DNA of 64,000 nt, taken from the NCBI GenBank assembly GCA_020637335.1, contig JACJWC010000017.1, positions 1-64,000 of the forward strand, given 5' to 3'. The translations under genes and the position numbers were made by a program. The notes below the pieces were generated by a model that saw only the letters and a list, made by a program, of their open reading frames with translations, was not told where the DNA came from and made no database searches. Below, one piece after another: positions 17,798 through 26,157 of this stretch. Every line of letters begins with the position of its first letter. Positions within the stretch are counted from its first letter, which is position 1. Source of the DNA: Acidobacteriota bacterium. GTDB taxonomy: Bacteria; Acidobacteriota; Holophagae; Acanthopleuribacterales; Acanthopleuribacteraceae.

Positions 17798-19923
17798 TGC
17801 CGCGGGTTCCTTGCCAGGACCGCCAGGATTTCACGCGCGGCTGTAGGGATGTGGGTGCCGGGACCAAAAACGGCAGAAGCGCCCGCCTGTTTGAGGAAAT
17901 CGACGTCTTGCGGCGGGATGACACCCCCGCAAACCACCAAGATATCGCCTGCGCCCTGCTGTTTGAGGGTTGAAATCAGTTGAGGTACCAGGGTTTTATG
18001 GCCTCCAGCCTGAGAAGAAACGCCGACCACGTGGCAATCGCTGTCGATGGCTTGTTGCGCTGCTTCTTCAGGCGTTTGGAAAAGCGGGCCGACATCCACA
18101 TCAAACCCGATATCGGCAAAGGCCGTCGCAATCACTTTGGCGCCGCGATCGTGGCCATCCTGACCCATTTTCACCACCAACAGGCGCGGCCGGCGACCTT
18201 GTGCTTTTTCAAAGGCTCCAATTTCCGCTTGGAGCGCTTGCCAGTCGGGATCGCCCTCGTAGCCACGGGCATAAACCCCTGAAAACGCTTGGTATTGGGC
18301 ACGGTATCGACCAAATACGGTTTCCAGTGCCGCCGATATTTCGCCCAGTGTGCATCGCGCTCGAACCGCATCAACCGCAAGTGCCAGCAGATTGGCTTGA
18401 CCTTCTGCGCCGTTGCGCAACGCTTCCAGGCTGGCTTTAACTGCATTGGCATCGCGATTGGCCCGCAGATGGTTGAGACGCTGAATTTGGGTTTCGCGGA
18501 CCTGGGAATTATCGACCTCCAGAATTTCGATGGGGGCCTCATCCGGTGCCGGGTACTTGTTCACGCCCACGATCGTGTCCTCGCCGCGGTCGATACGCGA
18601 CTGTTTACGTGCGGCGGACTCCTCAATTAAGCGTTGGGGAAACCCGAGCTCGATGGCTTTGGACATGCCGCCCATTTCTTCCACCTGCTGAATCAGTGCG
18701 CGGGCCTGCTGGACCAGTTGGAAGGTTAAAGATTCCACAGCATAGGAACCAGCAAATGGGTCAATGATGTCGCACACATGGCTTTCTTCTTGGATGATGA
18801 GTTGTGTGTTGCGGGCAATGCGTGCCGAAAAATCGCTTGGTAATGCCAGGGCCTCATCCAGGGCGTTGGTGTGCAGGGACTGGGTGCCACCCAACACGGC
18901 CGCAAGCGCTTCCAGGGTTGTGCGTACCACGTTGTTGTAGGGGTCCTGGGCGGTCAGGCTCCAGCCGGAAGTTTGGCAATGGGTGCGCAGCATCTGGCTC
19001 TGTGGGTTTTTGGGTGAGAATTGAGCCATCAGTTCAGACCAGACCACGCGTGCTGCCCGCAATTTGGCGATTTCCATCAGAAAATTCATGCCGATCCCGA
19101 AAAAGAACGAGAGTCGGGGCGCAAAAGCATCGATGTCCAAACCACTGGCCAATGCGGTTTTCACGTATTCCAATCCATCCGCTAAGGTGAAAGCCAGTTC
19201 AAGCGTTGCATTGGCACCGGCCTCCTGCATGTGGTAACCGGAAATGCTGATGCTGTTGAATTTGGGCATGTGTTGTGAGGTGAAGGCAATGATATCGGAA
19301 ACGATTCGCATGGAGGGACCGGGCGGGTAGATGTAGGTGTTGCGCACCATAAATTCTTTGAGGATGTCATTTTGGATGGTGCCGCGTAACTGGTGCGGTG
19401 CCACACCCTGTTCCTCGGCCGCGACAATGTATCCGGCCAGGATGGGCAAAACCGCACCGTTCATGGTCATGGAGACGGACATTTGATCGAGCGGGATTCC
19501 GTCAAACAGGATTTTCATATCTTCAATGGAATCGATCGCCACCCCGGCTTTACCAACATCGCCAACAACCCGAGGATGGTCCGAATCGTAGCCGCGATGA
19601 GTCGCCAAATCGAATGCGACCGACAAACCTTTTTGACCGGCTGCCAGATTGCGTCGGTAAAAGGCATTGCTCTCTTCCGCGGTCGAAAAACCGGCGTATT
19701 GGCGAATGGTCCAAGGTCGACCCGCATACATGGTCGCTTTGGGCCCGCGCACGTACGGCGCTAGACCCGGTAGGCTGTCAAGCCAGGGGATTTTGGCGGT
19801 ATCTTCCTTGGTATAAAGGGGTTGGACAGGGAACCCTTCATCGCCTTCGGCAATCTTGGATTCGGGTTCAGCGCCCCATTCCTTGGCCGCTAAGGCACGC
19901 CATTGTGCGGATAAATCGGACAT
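17794..19923 (-). CDS. scpA: Methylmalonyl-CoA mutase (single-chain)
   Basis: This 709-residue adenosylcobalamin enzyme interconverts (R)-methylmalonyl-CoA and succinyl-CoA, linking propionate, odd-chain and branched-chain catabolism to the TCA cycle. The N-terminal TIM barrel (about 40-560) carries family motifs such as [18 protein letters not shown] and [15 protein letters not shown]. The C-terminal Rossmann B12-binding domain has [10 protein letters not shown], with His591 as the lower cobalt ligand. The length fits the catalytic chain of ScpA/MutB types. GAGGAGG lies seven bases before ATG 19923. meaB follows with a four-base overlap. No epimerase or propionyl-CoA carboxylase gene is nearby, so those steps must be encoded elsewhere. 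Confidence 0.97.
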   Translation of the reverse strand: MSDLSAQWRALAAKEWGAEPESKIAEGDEGFPVQPLYTKEDTAKIPWLDSLPGLAPYVRGPKATMYAGRPWTIRQYAGFSTAEESNAFYRRNLAAGQKGLSVAFDLATHRGYDSDHPRVVGDVGKAGVAIDSIEDMKILFDGIPLDQMSVSMTMNGAVLPILAGYIVAAEEQGVAPHQLRGTIQNDILKEFMVRNTYIYPPGPSMRIVSDIIAFTSQHMPKFNSISISGYHMQEAGANATLELAFTLADGLEYVKTALASGLDIDAFAPRLSFFFGIGMNFLMEIAKLRAARVVWSELMAQFSPKNPQSQMLRTHCQTSGWSLTAQDPYNNVVRTTLEALAAVLGGTQSLHTNALDEALALPSDFSARIARNTQLIIQEESHVCDIIDPFAGSYAVESLTFQLVQQARALIQQVEEMGGMSKAIELGFPQRLIEESAARKQSRIDRGEDTIVGVNKYPAPDEAPIEILEVDNSQVRETQIQRLNHLRANRDANAVKASLEALRNGAEGQANLLALAVDAVRARCTLGEISAALETVFGRYRAQYQAFSGVYARGYEGDPDWQALQAEIGAFEKAQGRRPRLLVVKMGQDGHDRGAKVIATAFADIGFDVDVGPLFQTPEEAAQQAIDSDCHVVGVSSQAGGHKTLVPQLISTLKQQGAGDILVVCGGVIPPQDVDFLKQAGASAVFGPGTHIPTAAREILAVLARNPRQ

Positions 19924-20060
19924 GAATTTGCCTCCTCAAACCCCTTCATCATACCTTTTCCGCTCCAGAATTGGAGCTAATGCGATTGACCCACTTCAGA
20001 GATTGCCTTTTTGTTCGAAAAGAAAGATAGTAGGGCCATTCCTCCCGAAAGTGCGTTGTT

Positions 20061-21824
20061 ATGCCCATGAAGCCAAGTAAACCGTTGAGCCTGGATCTGC
20101 TCTTCACCCGCCATGTGGTGTGGGATGCTGATGGTCAGGTTCTGGGCTGGGGTGCCGGATGGGGCCTGAGTCAAGATCAAGCCAAATTTGAAGTTAATCC
20201 GCCGATTCAAAACAGCTATTTCCTGTTTGGACCGCGTGTGGTGCAGGTGACTGCAACCGTTACCGGTGATCAAACGGAGGGTTGGTTGATTCAGGAAGTG
20301 GTCGGTGGCGCCATCAGCTTCTTGGGCTTTGAAAAGAGCAAAGAACAAATTCGCTCCAAACAGGCCCACGATGTGATCAACAACCTCAGCCACGAGTTAC
20401 GCACGCCGATCCACGGCATCATTGGGATTTCAGACGTTCTGGGTCAAAGCGATCTTCCAGAAGGCTTGGTTAAACTCAATCAAATGATTCAGTCTAGCGC
20501 CCATAAATTAAGTGGAACGGTCGATTCCCTGATCCATTTTCTCGCGCTTGAGCAGGGGGCCATCCAATGGGAACCGGTTCCGGTTGAATTGACCAATATG
20601 CTGGAAGATATCCTGGATATGCATGCCCAAAAGGCTCAGGAACGCGGAGTGGAGCTGGGTGCAGTCATTCCAGAGGAGGCCCAGATTCGGGTCCTTGCCG
20701 ATCCGCGCCTGATCGGCCATATCCTGGGTGAAATGATTGAGAATGCGCTCAAATTCACCGATAAAGGCACCGTATCCGTTTTTGTCATCCCGCATGAGCC
20801 CAAGGAAACCAGCCAGGAAATCCGATTTGAAGTGCGTGATACCGGCCTGGGTATTCAAAGAGGTCAGGAGGAATTGATTTTCCGGCCCTTTTATCAGGCC
20901 AGCCACGGCTTGTCGCGTACAAAGGAAGGCACCGGTTTGGGCCTGTACATTGTGCGGCTCATGGCGGAACACTTGGGCGGGAAAATTTGGGCGGAACCAC
21001 AAACGGTGGGATCCACCGTTGTTTTTGAAGTACCGTTCATGCGTGCCGAAACGAAAGGTGTTAACAGCAATGTCCATCCGCTTGCGGGGTTTCGCGGTCT
21101 CTATGTGGACGATAACCGCACGGCGCGTTTTCTGGTCGAGTTAATTTTGCGGGCGCAAGGTGTGAGCATTGAAGTGTGCGAGAGTGGACATGAGGCACTG
21201 AGCCGCTTACAAGCCTCATTGGATGCGAAGAAACCATTCGATTTTATGATCGTCGATTACCAACTGGAAGATCTGAACGGGCTGGAATTGAGCAAACGCA
21301 TCGCCCAATCTGAATCGCTGCATGCGCTTCCTCGGATTATGCTGACTGCCCACCCGAAAAAAGCGGTTGGCGATTGGGAAGCATCTGGCTTTTCCGATTT
21401 CATCACCAAACCCTTTCGGCGCAGCCGCTTCATCAAAACGGTTTATGCGAGTTTGGCTCGTACCAAGGAATGGATCCTCAGCCAATATCCCAGTGCCCAA
21501 CCATTTCGGATCGTCAGTTTCGAAACCGAACCCATCGATATTGCCATCGAACAGCATCTAGCCCAACATTTGGGTTTTGAACTGAATTTTAGGGAGGATT
21601 TCTCTGGTTTGTCTGATTGTGAGTGTGATGTTCTGCTGGTTCCGCTCGAAAAATTACCAGAAAATTTCCGCGCTTTAGGTCCAGATCGTTGTAATTGGGT
21701 CGGCGTTTTACCGTCGGAGCGACCTCATGCCCTGGAAAACCTTGGCCTGGATTTTCTGCTTTCCAAACCGCTTAAAATCCTGGATTTTCATCAGCTCTAC
21801 CGCCTATTTGGACCTGAACCCTAA
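20061..21824 (+). CDS. Hybrid sensor histidine kinase with receiver and second degenerate receiver
   Basis: This 587-residue protein has no clear membrane span. An N-terminal region of about 95 residues, perhaps PAS-like, precedes a HisKA domain with phospho-acceptor His111 (NLSHELRTPIHGI). The HATPase domain shows EMIENALKF, DTGLGI and GTGLGLYIV. A receiver (about 350-470) carries Asp399 in FMIVDYQLEDLNG. A final section (about 480-587) looks like a second receiver lacking the acceptor and ending LLSKPLKI. This is a cytoplasmic phosphorelay protein; no output domain is present, so signalling passes to a partner. It diverges from the mutase operon across 137 bp. ATG 20061 and 20067 are both possible, and neither has a strong ribosome site. 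Confidence 0.88.
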   Translation: MPMKPSKPLSLDLLFTRHVVWDADGQVLGWGAGWGLSQDQAKFEVNPPIQNSYFLFGPRVVQVTATVTGDQTEGWLIQEVVGGAISFLGFEKSKEQIRSKQAHDVINNLSHELRTPIHGIIGISDVLGQSDLPEGLVKLNQMIQSSAHKLSGTVDSLIHFLALEQGAIQWEPVPVELTNMLEDILDMHAQKAQERGVELGAVIPEEAQIRVLADPRLIGHILGEMIENALKFTDKGTVSVFVIPHEPKETSQEIRFEVRDTGLGIQRGQEELIFRPFYQASHGLSRTKEGTGLGLYIVRLMAEHLGGKIWAEPQTVGSTVVFEVPFMRAETKGVNSNVHPLAGFRGLYVDDNRTARFLVELILRAQGVSIEVCESGHEALSRLQASLDAKKPFDFMIVDYQLEDLNGLELSKRIAQSESLHALPRIMLTAHPKKAVGDWEASGFSDFITKPFRRSRFIKTVYASLARTKEWILSQYPSAQPFRIVSFETEPIDIAIEQHLAQHLGFELNFREDFSGLSDCECDVLLVPLEKLPENFRALGPDRCNWVGVLPSERPHALENLGLDFLLSKPLKILDFHQLYRLFGPEP

Positions 21825-21928
21825 CCGGCGGGGATCACACCCCGGCCAAGTGATCAGAAGCAACGCTTGAACGCCCGCGGGCGCAGTGCTAGGATGCGCG
21901 CTGATTGGGTTGGGTTTAGGGGGCTCAC

Positions 21929-22855
21929 ATGCATCAGTTTCAGGGACGCCACATCATCGATACGGCCGATCTCACCACCGAAGAAGTAATGTTTTTGATC
22001 GAAACGGCAGACCGCATCGAAGCAATGGGTCCAGCCGCACGCGACTTGTGTAAGGGCAAAATTCTGGCGACCCTCTTCTGGGAGCCCAGCACGCGAACCC
22101 GGCTCAGTTTTGAAGCGGCCATGTACCGTTTGGGCGGAAATGTGATTGGCTTTTCCGAGGCGATGTCCTCCTCGGTCAGCAAGGGCGAAACTTTGGCTGA
22201 CACCATTCAAACCGTCGCGCTCTACAGCGATATCATCGCCATGCGTCACCCAGGCGAAGGTTCAGCCCTGGCCGCCTCCATGTCCTCGCGTGTACCCATC
22301 ATCAACGGTGGCGATGGCGCGCACTTGCATCCGACCCAAACGCTCGGCGATTGCTATACCCTGATCATGGAAAAGGGCCGATTAAAAGGCTTAAAGGTCG
22401 GTTTTCTGGGCGACCTCTTGTTTGGCCGAACGGTTCACACGCTGGTCCGTTTGCTGGCCCGGTTTGGCGTTGAATTGCATTTCTTTGCGCCTGAAGGCTT
22501 GAATATCCCGGATTATGTGCGCGATTCGCTGGTCAAAGCGGGTGCGACTTTCACCGAACAAACCGAACTGGATGCGCGGCTCCCTGAACTGGATGTCCTG
22601 TATGTGACCCGGATCCAGAAAGAACGCTTCTTCAGCGAAGAAGAATACCTGCGCAAAAAGAACAGCTACAGCATCACCCGCGAAACCCTGGAAAAAGCCA
22701 AGGACGATATCCTGATCCTGCATCCCCTCCCGCGCAATGAGGAGATTGCCATGGAAGTCGATCCCACGCCCAATGCCGGTTACTTCCGCCAGGCAGAATA
22801 CGGTTTGAAAATGCGCATGGCCCTGATTTCACTGTGCTTGGGAGTTTTGTCATGA
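21929..22855 (+). CDS. pyrB: Aspartate carbamoyltransferase catalytic subunit
   Basis: This 308-residue cytosolic enzyme condenses carbamoyl phosphate with aspartate, the committed step of pyrimidine synthesis. The carbamoyl-phosphate motif EPSTRTRLSFE is at about 51-61, and the family motif MRHPGEG and the HPTQT loop follow. The aspartate-binding segment includes LHPLPRN. The length is normal for the catalytic chain. AGGGGG precedes the ATG. It overlaps pyrI by four bases, giving the class B (enteric/archaeal-type) holoenzyme arrangement. Confidence 0.97.
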   Translation: MHQFQGRHIIDTADLTTEEVMFLIETADRIEAMGPAARDLCKGKILATLFWEPSTRTRLSFEAAMYRLGGNVIGFSEAMSSSVSKGETLADTIQTVALYSDIIAMRHPGEGSALAASMSSRVPIINGGDGAHLHPTQTLGDCYTLIMEKGRLKGLKVGFLGDLLFGRTVHTLVRLLARFGVELHFFAPEGLNIPDYVRDSLVKAGATFTEQTELDARLPELDVLYVTRIQKERFFSEEEYLRKKNSYSITRETLEKAKDDILILHPLPRNEEIAMEVDPTPNAGYFRQAEYGLKMRMALISLCLGVLS

Positions 22856-23283
22856 GAATCGAACGCATCCATAACGGCATTGTCCTCGACCACATCAAAG
22901 CTGGAGTCGGTATCAAGATTCTGGGCCTCTTCCCCACCGACATGCTGAAAAGCAAAATCGATTACGCATCCTACATTGAGAGCCCGCGGTTGGGTATGAA
23001 GGACATCATCAAAATCGAGAACCTGGATGTCGATCCCAAAACCTTGACCAAACTGGCCTTGATCTCGCCCAGTATCACGATTTCGATCATCCGCAACGGC
23101 CAGGTCAAAGAGAAGATCAAACCCGAATTGCCACCCGTCGTTGAAGGCGTTATTACTTGTAACAACCCCAAGTGCATCACCTTGAAGGAAAAGTACTTAA
23201 CCAGCAAGTTCAAGGTCTGGTTGGAAGACAGCAAGGTCCGCCAACAGTGCCTGTACTGTGAGCACATCGCCAAATCCTCCTGA
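22852..23283 (+). CDS. pyrI: Aspartate carbamoyltransferase regulatory subunit
   Basis: This 143-residue partner of PyrB has an N-terminal allosteric domain that binds ATP or CTP and a C-terminal zinc domain that contacts the catalytic chain. The four zinc ligands are visible in CNNPKC and CLYC near the C-terminus. The start overlaps the pyrB stop (ATGA), so I used ATG 22852 and not the in-frame TTG 18 bases upstream. The coupling ensures equimolar synthesis. Feedback control by nucleotides is expected from the family. No terminator was seen; a repeat region follows. Confidence 0.96.
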   Translation: MRIERIHNGIVLDHIKAGVGIKILGLFPTDMLKSKIDYASYIESPRLGMKDIIKIENLDVDPKTLTKLALISPSITISIIRNGQVKEKIKPELPPVVEGVITCNNPKCITLKEKYLTSKFKVWLEDSKVRQQCLYCEHIAKSS

Positions 23284-23352
23284 TCGGCTCGAGTAAGCAC
23301 CAAGAATCTGATGCAGTCGCAAAGCAGAACAGTTGCGAAGGAGACCATTTGG

Positions 23353-23843
23353 AATGGGTCTTCGTGTCGGGTGAAAACCGATTGATTCCTCACACGAAGG
23401 CGCAAAGCCACGAAGGATTTTTTTTATTTCGTTTGGAATGGATTGAGGTAGGGGTACGGACACTCAATGGTTAAGGGTAAGGTGTATTGGTGTATTTTGC
23501 GCCTTTCGCGGTTATGAAACCAAGCGGGATTAGGACCGCGAAAAACGCGAATGGCTGCGAAAGGGGCGTGTTGCGAAGGCGAGCGTTATTAATGGGTCTG
23601 CGCGTCGGGTGAAAACCGATTGATTCCTCACACGAAGGCGCCAAGCCACGAAGGATTTTTTTTATTTCGTTTTTGATTGATTGAGGTGGGGGAACGGACC
23701 CCCAATGATTCAGGCTAAGGTGTTTTGGTATATTTTGCGCCTTTCGCGGTTCTGAAACCAAAACGGGGATTTGAACCGCGAACAACGCGAATGGCCACGA
23801 AAGAGGCGTGTCGCGAAGGATAGCGTTTTTAATGGGTCTGCGC
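23353..23843. repeat. Tandem repeat, two 238-240 bp copies plus a truncated third
   Basis: The unit starting AATGGGTCT recurs at 23353, 23591 and 23831, a period of 238-240 bp with roughly 85-90% identity by eye. The third copy stops after about 13 bases. Each unit holds a CACACGAAGGCGCAAAGCC-type motif, a Phe-codon-like T-run, and a GCGCCTTTCGCGGTT stretch that partly complements AACCGCGAA later in the unit. No convincing reading frame fits both copies. With 23284-23352 and 23844-23990 it forms a 707-bp region without a gene between pyrI and the next CDS. Confidence 0.85.
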
Positions 23844-23990
23844 ACCAGCATGTGATTTCCTATAGTACGTGGATGCTTTAGGTGCTTGAATTTCAAAATC
23901 AATTCAAAATATATTTTTTGCGCAAAAAACTTGAATATATTAAATTTATGTATTATTAATGAATGAAGAAGTCAAAAACAGGGAGGAATT

Positions 23991-24593
23991 ATGAAAGAAG
24001 AGGGCGGGCGTCTGTCCCGGCATCTGGAAGCGGTTGAACAAAAGGCTCGAATCGAGGCGCTCAAAGCCAAGCTGCTGGCGATTGAACCGGGCATGGTCTA
24101 CCACAATTCCGATCTGCCACCCGAGTTGGAGGAAGCGTTTCTCGCCCGGGTTCTGGCCGTTGAACAAGCAGAAGAAACCTCGTATTTTGATGTTCTTCTT
24201 GAAAACGGGATTACTTTGCCTGAGCCGGCAAGCCTAACAGATTCAGAAATTGACGATTTACTGCACACAATCTTCACGTTTCTGGGGGCACGAAATGTGT
24301 ATTTTTTGCACACCGATCATTTAAGTGACCGCGAGTTGTATGACTACCTGTGGTCTGATGTATTGCGCGAACCCACCATGGACATGCCCATGGGACCGGG
24401 CTCGCTTTTTTGCTTTGATCTGACCAGTAGCGGTTCTGAGCAGGATACGCAGATCCACTTGGCCTATTATGCCGACGATTGTGAGCGCGAAAGTCACGCC
24501 TTAGAATGGCCAGAGGACCCGATTCCCGAAAAAAAGGCATTGCCCTTTGACCGCGATCGCCACCTCCCCAAGCCCGACGTAGATTGGTTTTAG
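23991..24593 (+). CDS. Acidic protein of unknown function
   Basis: This 200-residue soluble protein has no signal peptide or membrane span. The first 50 residues are predicted helical and charged (RLSRHLEAVEQKARIEALKA). The middle has FTFLGARNVYFLHTDHLSDRELYDYLWSDVLRE, quoted here as separate short motifs: FTFLGARNVYF, HTDHLSDREL and YDYLWSDVLRE. The C-terminus is Asp/Pro-rich. GGGAGGAATT immediately upstream of the ATG is a strong ribosome site, and codon use looks like that of chromosomal genes. I do not recognise a family. It lies between two repeat blocks at the edge of the accessory island and has no operon partner, so no function is offered. Confidence 0.72.
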   Translation: MKEEGGRLSRHLEAVEQKARIEALKAKLLAIEPGMVYHNSDLPPELEEAFLARVLAVEQAEETSYFDVLLENGITLPEPASLTDSEIDDLLHTIFTFLGARNVYFLHTDHLSDRELYDYLWSDVLREPTMDMPMGPGSLFCFDLTSSGSEQDTQIHLAYYADDCERESHALEWPEDPIPEKKALPFDRDRHLPKPDVDWF

Positions 24594-24635
24594 GCCATAG
24601 GGTCGTGAGAAAAGATCTCAAACGTTCCGATAAAC

Positions 24636-24786
24636 AACCCGCGCCACACTTCTCCGTTCACCCGCACAAACGCTGGACACCAGCGCCTTCGTGGAGTGCT
24701 GTTTCTCGAAACAGCTCCCTCGGTCGCCATCTCGATGGCGACCAACCCGCCCGCACCAACGGACCCGCCCCAAACAACGCCAATCC
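24636..24786. repeat. Palindrome-bearing direct repeat, copy 1
   Basis: This 151-bp sequence recurs at 25033-25182 with about 88% identity by eye. It contains three consecutive hairpins: CGCTGG-ACA-CCAGCG (24671-24685), GCTGTTTC-TC-GAAACAGC (24698-24715) and GGTCGCCATC-TC-GATGGCGACC (24722-24743). The paired imperfect palindromes are typical of REP doublets. Confidence 0.85.
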
Positions 24787-25032
24787 CATAAAGTGCTCCA
24801 TTCAGCGCTCAGAGTCGCCCACCTGCCTTTTTGTGGCACCCGGGAAGACGAACGGTTCAGCCCACCAAAAACCCTAAGGAGCTCAATTTCCCGGAATTGC
24901 GCTCACTTTCCTGAAGTTGATCCAGCCTCTTTGCAATATTGGTCCTGGACTTTTTCAGCTCAAACTTTGGATTAAATGGCCATCACCTACCCAGCATTTC
25001 TGAATGGGGCTCCGCCCCATCCGCGGGTAACC

Positions 25033-25182
25033 AACCCGCGCCATACTTCTCCGTTCACCCGCACAAAGGCTGGACACCTGCTCCTTCGCGGACTGCTGTT
25101 TTTCGAAACAGCTCCCGCGGTCGCCATCTCGATGGCGACCAACCCGCCCGCACCAACGAACCGCTCAAAACAACACCGATCC
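25033..25182. repeat. Palindrome-bearing direct repeat, copy 2
   Basis: Second copy of the repeat at 24636-24786, offset by 397 bp. The GGTCGCCATC/GATGGCGACC hairpin is perfectly kept. The preceding GCTGTTT/AAACAGC hairpin has lost one pair, and the first CGCTGG/CCAGCG hairpin is degraded. Confidence 0.85.
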
Positions 25183-25484
25183 AACGTCCGACCAAAAGAA
25201 AAAAAACCGTCCCAACCCAGCATCCGATTGTCCGAAACTTTGCCGGCGGCACAGCGCCCTTCCACCGAGGTGCAGCACTCCACGAAGGAGATGCCTTCCA
25301 AGCCCCTCCGCAGCCCGACTTTCACCCGATTAGCCAGACCACAGAAAACCACCCAAAGGAGACACGATCAATGATGCACAAGGCACCTCGGGTGCCTAGA
25401 CTGATTACTACCGGATCAACATTTTTTCAGCCGTAATATCTCACTTTCCCTTTGACTCCCAATGGCCCACTCATAGAAGTGCAC

Positions 25485-25720
25485 CTATGTTCTGCTTTTT
25501 ATCTCTTTCAGCAATCGGCGGAATAGATCTATTGACAGGATTGCATCATACTCTTTCCCAACAAGCATAACTTCCGGAGCAGATTTTGAAAAATCTTCGA
25601 TATGTTTACAGAACGATTTTATTGCGTTTGATTCATCCGCATGACCCGTGAGATCAATTGCTCATAACGGCATAATCGCAGACATCAAGGGTAAAGTTCC
25701 CCTCCAACTCTTTTCCCCGG
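25485..25720 (-). pseudogene. Frameshifted remnant of an unknown small protein
   Basis: On the - strand one frame reads ELEGNFTLDVCDYAVMS and then stops at 25654-25656. A second frame, opened by a TGA at about 25662, continues in good protein-like sequence (IDLTGHADESNAIKSF, APEVMLVGKEYDAILSID, LFRRLLKEIKSRT) to a stop at 25485. Joining the two frames near 25655-25665 gives one continuous C-terminal domain, so a single-base indel is the simplest explanation. It lacks a start codon and lies 35 bp downstream of the IS-interrupted gene, so both probably came from the same decayed cassette. The family is not recognised. Confidence 0.55.
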
Positions 25721-25754
25721 AACCGTCTTTTGGCACTTTACAACTTCAATCTCT

Positions 25755-26157
25755 CTACCCTTCCCGGACATCCGGACAGGACACCAGATAATGAGACGAG
25801 GCACGCTCGAAAGTTAGTTTTTCTTTCAAACTCAAGCCAACTACATTTGGAGAATAATAGATGCTTTTGTAAAATACGCCTGTTTTTGTATAAACACCTC
25901 GAATTGTGCAATGTGACAAGATTGCTTTTTTTAGTTGCCGAAAAAGCATTTTGGCGTCAGACACTTTTGTCACAACCCTCATTTCACTGAGCTCAATTGT
26001 TTGACCACGTTGCCTACCACCTTCAACTACAACAAGTTGTCCGGCCTCCCTTTCCATAAATCCCCAGTCACATTCATTTTGGGGTTTGGCGCCCAAAGTA
26101 AGAACAATTTCATGAACCTGATTATTACTAAAGGAAGTAATGGCATCTTCTAAGCTA
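25755..26157 (-). pseudogene. 3' part of a gene split by the insertion sequence
   Basis: From the IS junction this frame runs 131 codons to a TAG at 25755. It includes SLEDAITSFSNNQVHEIVL, GQTIELSEMRVV and SIYYSPNVVGLSLKEKL. A frame also reads into the IS, giving a false TTG start at 26213 within the element. Removing the IS (26158-27806) and one TAAGCTA copy joins this part in frame to the 46 codons at 27807-27944, making an intact protein of about 177 residues that begins MRVQYFIEAKTHIELL. The restored protein is soluble, mixed alpha/beta and of unknown function; its small size beside another decayed gene resembles immunity or accessory cassettes, but nothing specific identifies it. Confidence 0.85.
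26151..26157. repeat. Left 7-bp target-site duplication of the IS
   Basis: TAAGCTA directly abuts the left inverted repeat and is exactly repeated at 27807-27813 beside the right inverted repeat. Confidence 0.9.

Larger units (their letters stand above)
24594..25484. other. Gene-free stretch filled with palindromes and direct repeats
   Basis: These 891 bp hold no reading frame I trust; long frames here have biased composition and are not conserved between the two repeat copies. Contents are two copies of a 150-bp repeat, a GGGGC/GCCCC hairpin (25004-25020), a CGCGGGT/ACCCGCG hairpin (25022-25040) and a short GGCACC/GGTGCC hairpin near 25381-25396. It resembles an array of REP-like elements. 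Confidence 0.7.

Noticed and set aside
19924..20060. Cobalamin riboswitch upstream of the B12-dependent mutase
   Set aside because: The 137-bp gap is too short and no B12-box-like conserved sequence was seen.
23353..23843. Possible CRISPR array
   Set aside because: The repeat period is about 240 bp with only two copies, and the units are not short repeats alternating with unique spacers. No cas gene is in the window.
24939..25436. Overlapping + frames of 132-165 codons in the repeat-rich gap
   Set aside because: They run across REP-like hairpins and are not conserved between the two 150-bp copies; no ribosome site or domain is seen.
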